From NCBI RefSeq assembly GCF_000153225.1, contig NZ_CH724148.1:1120640-1184639 (forward strand): DNA of 64,000 nucleotides, read 5' to 3'. The translations under genes and the position numbers were made by a program. The notes below the pieces were generated by a model, which had not been told where the DNA came from, did not search any database, and saw only the letters and a list, made by a program, of their open reading frames with translations. This DNA comes from Polaribacter irgensii 23-P (lineage in GTDB: Bacteria; Bacteroidota; Bacteroidia; Flavobacteriales; Flavobacteriaceae). Positions 38,297 through 45,703 of the stretch are shown one piece after another; the first letter of the stretch is position 1, and each line of letters opens with the position of its first letter.

Positions 38297-40936
38297 ATGA
38301 AATTTTATACGTTAATTCTCCTATCTCTTTGTTTTTGTACCACTAAACTTTGTGCGCAAAAGCTTTCTTCGGAGAAAATTTCTAAAAGAGTATACTCCAC
38401 AAAGAAGCTAGTAAAAGTACCAATTATAGACGGTAGTATTGTTGAAGATGCTTGGGATGTTGTTTCTTGGTCTTCAAGTTTTGTAGAAAAAGCTCCAGAT
38501 GAAGGAACTGCACCCACTTTTCAAACAAAATTCAAAGTAATGTACGATGAAAAGTATTTATACATTGCGTTGAGAGCTTTTGATGACAATCCGGAATTAA
38601 TTGAAAAAAGATTGAGCAGAAGAGATGGATTTGCGGGAGATCGGATTAATGTAGTGATAGACAGTTACCATGATAAAAGAACCGCTTTTGTTTTTACAAC
38701 AACAGCAGCAGGAGTAAAGGGCGAAGAAATTGCGACAGGAAATGGAGATAATTTTGATGAAAGTTGGAATCCAGTATGGTATACCGCCGCAAATGTAGAT
38801 GAGAAAGGTTGGACCGCAGAAATGAAAATACCTTTTAGTCAATTGCGCTTTGGAAATTCAAAAGAACAAATCTGGGGATTTAATGTAATTCGAAATCTTT
38901 TTAGAACAAATGAACGTTCTCTTTGGCAGAGAATACCAAACGCCCAGGCAGGGTTTATAAGCGAAGCGGGAGAATTGCATGGTTTGGTGAATTTAACATC
39001 ACAAAAGCAGTTGGAAATTCAACCTTTTGTAGTTTTACAATATGATTCATATCCTAAGGAAGGCAAAAATCCGTACAGAGATGGAAATGATTTTAAGGTC
39101 AATGCTGGATTGGATGCGAAAATAGGAATTACCAATGATCTGACGTTAGATTTGACAATTAACCCAGATTTTGGCCAAGTAGAAGCAGATCCAGGAACCA
39201 TTGCACTAGACGGTTTCCAAATTTTCTTTAGAGAGCAAAGACCTTTTTTTGTGGAAAATAAAAATATTTTTGATTTTGAATTTGCAAATGGAAGAGACAA
39301 TCTTTTTTACAGCAGAAGAATCGGTCGCAATCCGCACAGAAATCCAAATTTAACAGATGGCGAATTTGCAGATGTTCCCAAAAATTCAACAATATTAGGA
39401 GCTGCAAAATTTTCAGGAAAAACCAAAAATGGATGGTCTGTTGGTGTCTTAGAAAGTGTTACCTCCAATGAGTTTGCTGAAATTAAACAAACGGACGGTA
39501 GTAAAAGGGAAGAAATTGTAGAGCCGCTAACAAATTATTTTGTGGCTAGAGCGCAAAAAGATTTTAATGAACGAAATTCTTATATTGGTGGAATCTTTAC
39601 AGCAACGAATAGAAATTTAAGCGGTAATTTTTCTGAATTACACAAAGCAGCATATACGGGTGGAGTCGATTTTAGGCATACTTGGCATAAAAGGGATTTT
39701 TATTTAGAAGGAAATACAATTATGAGCCATGTAATGGGAAGTGAAAGAGCAATAGAAAACACACAACGCTCTATTACCAGATTGTTTCAAAGAACAGATG
39801 CAGATCATGTAAATGTTAACGCAAGAAGGACCTCTTTAACGGGAACTGGAGGGAAAATTAATATTGGAAAACAAGGTGGAGGGAATTGGCGATACAATGC
39901 AGGTCTTTTTTGGCGTTCTCCAGAACTAGAATTAAATGATGTTGGTTTTTTAAGGCAAACAGACGAGGTGATTCAGTTTGCAGAGATAAATTATTTATGG
40001 CAGGTGCCCACAAACACGTACAGAGATATTCGAGTAAGTTTAGAACAGGTTTCAAATTTTGATTTTCAGGGAAATCAGAATAAAATGGAGTACAGGTTAG
40101 AGGGAAGAGTAAATTGGATAAACAACTGGTCAACAAATCTGGGACTTGGTCACAACCCGTTAACCTACGAAAATGCCTATTTAAGAGGTGGTCCACGTTG
40201 GCGCTTTGCGGATAAAGACTTCATATACCTTTACCTTAATTCAGACAGTACCAAGAAGCTGAGCTTTACGCTGGGATACGTTAACCGTAAAACAGAAGAG
40301 AATTTAAATAATTTAAGCAAATATGTTTTTAGAATGAATTATCAGCCTTTTGATGCTTTTAGTATGTCTTTAAATACAGAATTAGTGAAATCGATAGATA
40401 AAACACAATACGTTGCTACAAAGGATTTTGGTTCTGAGAAAAGATATATTTTAGGAAAAATAAACAATCAAAATTGGTCTACAACTTTGCGTTTAAACTA
40501 CAGTTTAAACCCGAATTTTTCTGTGCAATTCTATGGACAGCCTTTCATTTCTAGAGGAAGATATTCTGACTTTAGTTTTGTAGACAATCCGACGGCAAGT
40601 TCTTTCAACCAACGCGTGCGTTTATACAACCAAGAGCAGATTTCATTTGGTGCCAATGCGAAGGGGGCCGCTGCGTTTTTAGTAGATGAAAATTCAGATA
40701 ATATAACAGATTATTCTTTTAAAAAGCCAGACTTTTCCTTTGTGCAGTTGCAAACAAATTTAGTGGTAAGATGGGAATACATTCCAGGTTCAGAATTATT
40801 CTTTGTTTGGGCAAGAGGCTCTAGCGGCTCACAAGATTTTAACAATTCATTGACTAGTAGCGTTCAAAATCAGGTTTTTGACGTCCCTGCTAATGATACT
40901 TTTTTAATTAAAGCAACCTATCGTTTTGTGCGTTAA
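38297..40936 (+). CDS. DUF5916 protein with CBM9-like N-terminal domain, outer-membrane associated
   Basis: An 879-residue secreted protein. Residues 1-20 are a signal peptide (ends TKLCAQ). Residues about 35-220 match the carbohydrate-binding family 9-like domain (VPIIDGSIVEDAWD, FKVMYDEKYLYIALRAFDDNPE, WTAEMKIPFSQLRFG). The remainder is the DUF5916 region, rich in alternating beta strands, with DLTINPDFGQVEADPGTIAL and FFREQRPFFVENKNIF, the family's most conserved motifs. It ends FLIKATYRFVR, an outer-membrane-barrel-like last strand. Function is unknown; despite frequent automatic naming as hydrolase I see no catalytic motif. It has its own upstream region of about 275 bases. Confidence 0.87.
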   Translation: MKFYTLILLSLCFCTTKLCAQKLSSEKISKRVYSTKKLVKVPIIDGSIVEDAWDVVSWSSSFVEKAPDEGTAPTFQTKFKVMYDEKYLYIALRAFDDNPELIEKRLSRRDGFAGDRINVVIDSYHDKRTAFVFTTTAAGVKGEEIATGNGDNFDESWNPVWYTAANVDEKGWTAEMKIPFSQLRFGNSKEQIWGFNVIRNLFRTNERSLWQRIPNAQAGFISEAGELHGLVNLTSQKQLEIQPFVVLQYDSYPKEGKNPYRDGNDFKVNAGLDAKIGITNDLTLDLTINPDFGQVEADPGTIALDGFQIFFREQRPFFVENKNIFDFEFANGRDNLFYSRRIGRNPHRNPNLTDGEFADVPKNSTILGAAKFSGKTKNGWSVGVLESVTSNEFAEIKQTDGSKREEIVEPLTNYFVARAQKDFNERNSYIGGIFTATNRNLSGNFSELHKAAYTGGVDFRHTWHKRDFYLEGNTIMSHVMGSERAIENTQRSITRLFQRTDADHVNVNARRTSLTGTGGKINIGKQGGGNWRYNAGLFWRSPELELNDVGFLRQTDEVIQFAEINYLWQVPTNTYRDIRVSLEQVSNFDFQGNQNKMEYRLEGRVNWINNWSTNLGLGHNPLTYENAYLRGGPRWRFADKDFIYLYLNSDSTKKLSFTLGYVNRKTEENLNNLSKYVFRMNYQPFDAFSMSLNTELVKSIDKTQYVATKDFGSEKRYILGKINNQNWSTTLRLNYSLNPNFSVQFYGQPFISRGRYSDFSFVDNPTASSFNQRVRLYNQEQISFGANAKGAAAFLVDENSDNITDYSFKKPDFSFVQLQTNLVVRWEYIPGSELFFVWARGSSGSQDFNNSLTSSVQNQVFDVPANDTFLIKATYRFVR

Positions 40937-40937
40937 A

Positions 40938-41894
40938 TTATTTAAAAGTTGCGCGTTGTAAGCGGTCATTTATAGATTTCCCCAATCCAACTTCAGGAAA
41001 TTTTTCTGCGATAATTAGGTCTAGCTCTTGGGCGTCTAAGGCATGCATCGCGGCGTATAAGTTCGCCGCTGCTTCTTGCATAGATCCAGTTTTTGATAAA
41101 ATTATCTCAGAGATATTTGGAGCATTCAAAGAAGTTTTAAATACGAGCACACCAATTTTTTTATTGGTGTACTTTTGAATTTCAGCGGCTACATCGTTTA
41201 CTAAAAAAGTATTGGTATTAGGAGCGTAGTGCCTTGCTAACATTCCTGGAGCTTCTGGATGTTCTTCTTCTTTATTTTTGATTGTGATTTTACCAACAAC
41301 TGCCTCAATATCTTCTAATGCCAGCGCACCCAATCGATAAATAATCGGGGTGTCATTTTCAAATCCAATGATGGTGGATTCAATGCCGTTTGCACAAGAA
41401 CCTCCGTCTAAAATCATTTGAATATCATTTTTAAAATAGGCTTCTACGTGCGCAGCCTTTGTAGGGCTTATGCTTCCAAAAGGATTTGCACTTGGTGCAG
41501 CCAGTGGAAAAGGTAATTGTTGAAGCAAAGCTAAAGTTACAGGGTGATTTGGCACTCTCACCGCGACCGTGTCTTTGCCTGCAGTAATAAGGTCAGGTAT
41601 ACTCCGGTTCTTTTTTAAGACTAAAGTCAAAGAACCCGGCCAAAATGCAGCAGCCAATAATTTTGCTTTTTCAGGAATATGGGTAACAATACTCTCTAAA
41701 GAAGCGATGGAAGGGATGTGTACAATTAAAGGATTAAAAAAGGGCCGTTTCTTTGTTGAGAAAATGCGATGAATCGCTTTTTCGCTGTAAATGTTTCCCG
41801 CGAGGCCATAGACGGTTTCAGTAGGTATTGCTACTAATTGCGCGTCTGTTAATAATTGCACTGCCTTTTCGATATCTGTAGAAATAATACTCAT
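40938..41894 (-). CDS. Threonylcarbamoyl-AMP synthase (Sua5/YrdC family)
   Basis: Makes threonylcarbamoyl-AMP for the t6A modification at position 37 of ANN-decoding tRNAs. The 318-residue protein has the YrdC domain (VAIPTETVYGLAGNIY, NPLIVHI, WPGSLTLVLKK, PLAAPSANPFGSISPTKA, ILDGGSCANGIESTIIG) and the C-terminal Sua5 domain beginning at PGMLARHYAP. It is therefore the two-domain Sua5 type. The ATG at 41894 was chosen as giving MSIISTDIEKAVQLL; another in-frame ATG seven codons upstream is possible. It is convergent with the DUF5916 gene, one base apart. Confidence 0.92.
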   Translation of the reverse strand: MSIISTDIEKAVQLLTDAQLVAIPTETVYGLAGNIYSEKAIHRIFSTKKRPFFNPLIVHIPSIASLESIVTHIPEKAKLLAAAFWPGSLTLVLKKNRSIPDLITAGKDTVAVRVPNHPVTLALLQQLPFPLAAPSANPFGSISPTKAAHVEAYFKNDIQMILDGGSCANGIESTIIGFENDTPIIYRLGALALEDIEAVVGKITIKNKEEEHPEAPGMLARHYAPNTNTFLVNDVAAEIQKYTNKKIGVLVFKTSLNAPNISEIILSKTGSMQEAAANLYAAMHALDAQELDLIIAEKFPEVGLGKSINDRLQRATFK

Positions 41895-42103
41895 AACTAT
41901 CGCAAAACTACACATAAAAATTAATAATTTCTACGCAAATAATTGTTTTTAAAATTCCGAATATAAATTCAGACTTATGCGTCGTTTTATGGGTTGACAA
42001 GGAACGTATCCCTTAAAACGTTTCATATAAATGTAAACTGTTTTAGTAGCAAATAGGAAGAATGGAATAGTTATTGTTCTTGCAACTTATTCAAACGCAA
42101 CTA

Positions 42104-42670
42104 ATGAAAAGACAGCTTCTCGTTTCAGTCTTAATTTTATTTTTTCAATTTTCAATATCACAAGAAAAGCCAGGGCGCGTCTTTTTCTTAGGAGATGCAA
42201 ATTTCACCCTCGGAATTAACGAGAATTATCAAATAGGTTCTGAGGACGAAAGCGGTCCTTTAATTGTGCCTTCGGCTTTATTTTTTAGAGTTGGTTTTGG
42301 TTATGAGTTCAAAAGAAAAATAGCGATTGCTTTTAATTCAGGATATGATCTCCATTGGAATTATAACGTCAAGGCTTTCCCTACATGTGGCAGTTTAAAA
42401 TATAACATTATAGAAAAAGAGGACAACACTCATTTTGTTGAAATTAGGGTAGGTAAAATGTGGACGCCATCCTCTATTTATTCCGATGGAAATTACTTCG
42501 GTATTGGATTGGGAATTCAAGTGGCTGGCGAAGAACGATGGAATACTATTTTTAGAATAGATTTCCATCGGAAAAGAAGTGTCGGATTTGAAAATAATCG
42601 GTTGGATAGCGTTTCTTTTGGTTTTGGATTTTCATTTTTTAATAGAAATCTTTACAGGTCTCCATTATAG
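42104..42670 (+). CDS. Small secreted outer-membrane-like protein, unknown function
   Basis: A 189-residue protein. The ATG at 42104 gives a clear signal peptide (MKRQLLVSVLILFFQFSISQ). The mature part shows beta-barrel-type alternation: FFRVGFGYEFKRKIAIAFNSGYDLHW, TIFRIDFHRKRSVGF, SFGFGFSFFNR. Similar barrels occur widely in Bacteroidota but I cannot assign a family. One cysteine (ACFPTCGSLKY region) remains in the mature protein. It stands alone, convergent with the membrane-protein gene. Confidence 0.7.
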   Translation: MKRQLLVSVLILFFQFSISQEKPGRVFFLGDANFTLGINENYQIGSEDESGPLIVPSALFFRVGFGYEFKRKIAIAFNSGYDLHWNYNVKAFPTCGSLKYNIIEKEDNTHFVEIRVGKMWTPSSIYSDGNYFGIGLGIQVAGEERWNTIFRIDFHRKRSVGFENNRLDSVSFGFGFSFFNRNLYRSPL

Positions 42671-42691
42671 TCCAAAGAAAAAGAGCTTATT

Positions 42692-43597
42692 TTAGTTTAA
42701 TTTTTTGTCTGTAAACGAGTCCATTTCATATTTGTTATGAATTGTAATTATTGCCAACCCAAAAAGCACAGCAGCAACAATTAAGACGGTGCTAATCAAT
42801 CCGCTAACTCCAAATGACATCCGGATTAGAATCGTGGAAATAACAAATCCTGAGTTCCTGATGATTTTATGAAATTGATCAGTGTAAAAAAAAGAAATTA
42901 AAAGAAGTATTACATCGACGAGAATCAATACCGTAAAAAATTGATCAAAAAACAGGTTGTTAATACTTTCGAAAGAAGGTAGTTTTGTGGAGGGTGCGGA
43001 GATTCCTGCAGACCAATCAATAAAAGTATACAGTCCAATAACAAAAAATAAGGGCACTAATATAATAGCAATTAGCTTTTTCTTTTGAACAAATTTTTCA
43101 ATTATGGGTTTGGTAATGGTTTCTTGAGATGCTTTACGTTTTCCTTGTTTTTGAAAAAGATAGATGAGATAAAATAGTACGAGAGAAGCCACTAAATCAT
43201 AGGTAAATTGCAAATCTCCTTTGATTTCAAACCAATCTGCAGTCAGTTCTAATGCTGACAAATCTTTAAATAATTTACGGATAATAATTAGTGTTATAAT
43301 TTCGTATTGTTTGGTAATGTAGGTTGTAAAAGATTTTGGTAAATAGTAAATCAATAAGTATACCTCATACACAAGGATAAAAGAAAAGGGCGTGTATGCT
43401 GCTGATATTGGATTTTTAAGCAGTTCAGAATTTGAAGGGAAATCTACAAAGTCTAATTTTAAAAAGTAAATAATAGCTAAATGAATAAAAAAACTAAGGA
43501 TTGCTAATTTAAGAATGATATTCTCCGCTTTTCCTCGCGTTTTGTCAGAGAGCAGTTTTTCGAAGATAAATGGTACTATGTTCTTTATTTTAATCAT
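42692..43597 (-). CDS. Multi-spanning membrane protein, unknown function
   Basis: A 301-residue protein with about seven predicted membrane segments (IILKLAILSFFIHLAIIYFL, AAYTPFSFILVYEVYLLIYYL, YDLVASLVLFYLIYLF, LIAIILVPLFFVIGLYTFI, FDQFFTVLILVDVILLLISFF, SGFVISTILIRMSF, ISTVLIVAAVLFGLAIITI). Basic residues are concentrated on the KRKASQETITK loop, which should be cytoplasmic. I do not recognise a family. Its promoter region (43598 onwards) holds a small palindrome at 43654-43671. Confidence 0.65.
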   Translation of the reverse strand: MIKIKNIVPFIFEKLLSDKTRGKAENIILKLAILSFFIHLAIIYFLKLDFVDFPSNSELLKNPISAAYTPFSFILVYEVYLLIYYLPKSFTTYITKQYEIITLIIIRKLFKDLSALELTADWFEIKGDLQFTYDLVASLVLFYLIYLFQKQGKRKASQETITKPIIEKFVQKKKLIAIILVPLFFVIGLYTFIDWSAGISAPSTKLPSFESINNLFFDQFFTVLILVDVILLLISFFYTDQFHKIIRNSGFVISTILIRMSFGVSGLISTVLIVAAVLFGLAIITIHNKYEMDSFTDKKLN

Positions 43598-44001
43598 ATC
43601 CCTAATTTTTAAACAACCTGTTCATTAATTATTTTTGAAGTAAACAACACAAGTACACTTATGCAAGTGTAAAGATAATTAAATTACATGAATTTTCAAT
43701 TTGTTAAACTTTTTTGGGGGCAATTGTGTTTTTTTTAAAAGATATTTTTTTAGTCTTAAAAATGCACTTCGCTGCATTTGGTAGTTTAAATTTTTATCGA
43801 GTTATTTTGATGCTATTTTCTAAAGGGATATCTGCAAGTTTCTTTGCTATAAAAGTTCGGTTTTTGAAGGATCATGTACCATTTTATTCTTTCAGCATCT
43901 TATGATTTTTCATCTAAATACATTGTAAAGAAGAGAATGCAATTATTTTTTAGCGTAAAGTCTGGACGTTACTCTCTAAAGACTTAGAAATATTTAAACT
44001 T
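43598..44001. other. Spacer of 404 bases, no convincing gene
   Basis: This stretch lies upstream of the 301-residue membrane protein and downstream of the esterase, both on the minus strand. It is AT-rich with many T runs. A palindrome TACACTT-ATGC-AAGTGTA stands at 43654-43671, which may be an operator. One open frame of 63 codons (plus strand, 43714-43905, TTG start) has no coding signs and I reject it. Otherwise I see nothing. Confidence 0.5.
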
Positions 44002-44901
44002 TTAAGGGCGTGTTTTTAATTTCTCTTTTGATGGCGTTGAGCAGTGTAGGTTTGTTATATATTTAGAGGTAGTTGAATTTTGAATTAAGGTTTGAACCTT
44101 TAGCATCTTGCAATAGCAAGTGCTGTCTTCTAAGAACAGCTGTAGCCATGCAATCGCAATATTCCCAATATCTTCGTTTCCTGTTAACGGATTTAAAGGA
44201 GTAGCGTGGTTGCCTCCAGCAATTTCAAGAAGTAATTTACTGGTAGTGGTTGGGGTATAATTATAATGTACATCTGCATGCTTATTTGTAGGAGCCACCT
44301 CGTCTAATTGGCCACTAATAATGAGTACAGGTACTTTATGGTCTAGGCTTGAAGTAGTCAAGGTGCTTTCCAACAACCAGGGGGCGATTGCGAGCACTGC
44401 TTTTATTGTAGGATTTATTTGAGCAGCTAATTGAGCGCCGCCACCACCCATTGACCACCCACCAACCGCAATGCTATTGGTGTCAATTTTTTGGTATAAA
44501 GGAGAAGCTATTCTTTGATTCTCTTGTCGCAATGTAACCATTGCATCGATTAACGCATTGGCTCTTACTTTTGGGAGGTCATAGATAGAATTTGTACCAA
44601 TTGTCATGCATAAAAATCCGCGTGAAGCTAAATATTTTGCCCAGCCTTCAATGGATGTTTGAGTAGCTCTGTAACCAGGAACTAAAACAATGCTTTTCAA
44701 AAGGCTATTTGCATTCAAAGGAAAATATAAGGTAGCACCGGCATAATCTGGTCCATTTCGAAGTCCATCAGATTCTTTTAAGGAACCGAATGTCAATGGT
44801 GTGTAATTGCTGATGTTTTCAATTGTAAGAGATTCACATTGGCTAAAAGAGGCAGTTGCGTGAATGAAAAGAGATAGCAAAAGTATAAATGGAATTTTCA
44901 T
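44002..44901 (-). CDS. Secreted alpha/beta hydrolase resembling PETase and cutinase-type polyester hydrolases
   Basis: A 299-residue enzyme with a signal peptide (residues 1-20, ending FSQ). It shows the features of bacterial polyesterases: the oxyanion segment VPGYRATQTSIEGWAKYLASRGF with Tyr77, the nucleophile elbow GGWSMGGGGA (Ser150, Met151), the aromatic IAPW (Trp175), the catalytic Asp200 in SGQLDEVAP, and His232 in GGNHATP. All agree with the order and spacing of Ideonella PETase and Thermobifida cutinase. It has one Cys at residue 22 and more at 262, 264 and 287 that could form disulfides. No T9SS sorting domain follows; the catalytic domain is closely followed by the stop. The natural substrate (aliphatic polyester, cutin-like or wax) is not known. 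Confidence 0.85.
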   Translation of the reverse strand: MKIPFILLLSLFIHATASFSQCESLTIENISNYTPLTFGSLKESDGLRNGPDYAGATLYFPLNANSLLKSIVLVPGYRATQTSIEGWAKYLASRGFLCMTIGTNSIYDLPKVRANALIDAMVTLRQENQRIASPLYQKIDTNSIAVGGWSMGGGGAQLAAQINPTIKAVLAIAPWLLESTLTTSSLDHKVPVLIISGQLDEVAPTNKHADVHYNYTPTTTSKLLLEIAGGNHATPLNPLTGNEDIGNIAIAWLQLFLEDSTCYCKMLKVQTLIQNSTTSKYITNLHCSTPSKEKLKTRP

Positions 44902-44962
44902 GTTTATTTTGATTAGTGGTGTTTATTGGTTGTGGAGGTATTTGCAGAATTTTTAGCGGCTG

Positions 44963-45645
44963 TTAATCGGAGCAATTGGCAGAAACCATGATTTTTGAAA
45001 GGAAGTTGGAGTAGGTGCCGAAAAACAAACTTTTAAAGAAACATGCTGCTCGGTTCACTCTCAAAATAGCGCCTTTTTTGTTGCCAGAAACGGCACGATC
45101 TCCTTTTGGATCAATGGTGAAATCGTTGCAAATGTGCTGTTCATTTAACATGTTGTAAATTTTTTAGAATTAAAGTCAGTATATGGACTGATGTCAATCG
45201 ACAGGATCTTGTCAAGTTCGCCATGAAAAGAAATCATTGGAAGTAGTTCTTCTGGTTTTATCGCGATAAGAGAAACAGCTCCCCAATTGTTAAAAAGGGC
45301 TGTAATTGAAAAAGTATGAGTAAAAGAGTTTCCTGACGCATCCAAAAGTTCGAGTTTTGCTCCTAGCGTTGGAATAAATTTATTCCACTTTTCCTGACTT
45401 CCATAGGCTGTCATTAATGCGGTAATTGATCGTGCAGTGCTCTTTCGAAAGAAAAGATCTATGAATAGCTCTTGGGGTGTACCACGGACGCCCATTGCAG
45501 TCCCATACCTGCTATTTTTTAAAGAGTCAGTTTTAGTTTTAGAGAAAAATTCAGCAGTATTATATCTACCTGCCTGCGAGCAGTATTGAGCAGTTACGCT
45601 AGTTGTGGACAGTATTGCCACAAAAATAAAACGAATGGTATCCAT
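44963..45645 (-). pseudogene. Broken secreted esterase gene (alpha/beta hydrolase) with internal deletion and frameshift
   Basis: Two reading frames on the minus strand look like remains of one secreted carboxylesterase. The first, 45645 to 45145, has a signal peptide (MDTIRFIFVAILSTTSVTAQ), a typical N-terminus (YCSQAGRYN, then ELFIDLFF) and later parts of the same family (FNNWGAVSL, LLPMISFHGELDKI). Between LFIDLFF and ITALMTAYG the oxyanion HGGG and nucleophile GxSxG regions (over 100 residues) are missing. The second frame, 45151 to 44963, carries the C-terminal part (HICNDFTIDPKGD, VNRAACFFKSLF, SANCSD). The frames join if one A is added to the A6 run at 45160-45165. The conserved catalytic His seems replaced by Arg (GDRAV). 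Certainly inactive as read. Confidence 0.7.
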
Positions 45646-45703
45646 GTTTTTTAGCGGTACAAAGATCAAATTTAGTCAATAAAAAGATTGGGAAATTTTT
45701 ATT

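Noticed and set aside
43714..43905. 63-codon open frame on the plus strand
   Set aside because: TTG start, no family, lies in a spacer upstream of a minus-strand gene, composition like non-coding DNA.
44002..44100. Alternative frame near the end of the PETase-like gene reading LLNAIKREIKNTPLKV
   Set aside because: I asked whether the gene is frameshifted before a sorting domain. The alternative frame has no T9SS domain features and a stop directly upstream, and the existing C-terminus (TSKYITNLHC) looks natural.
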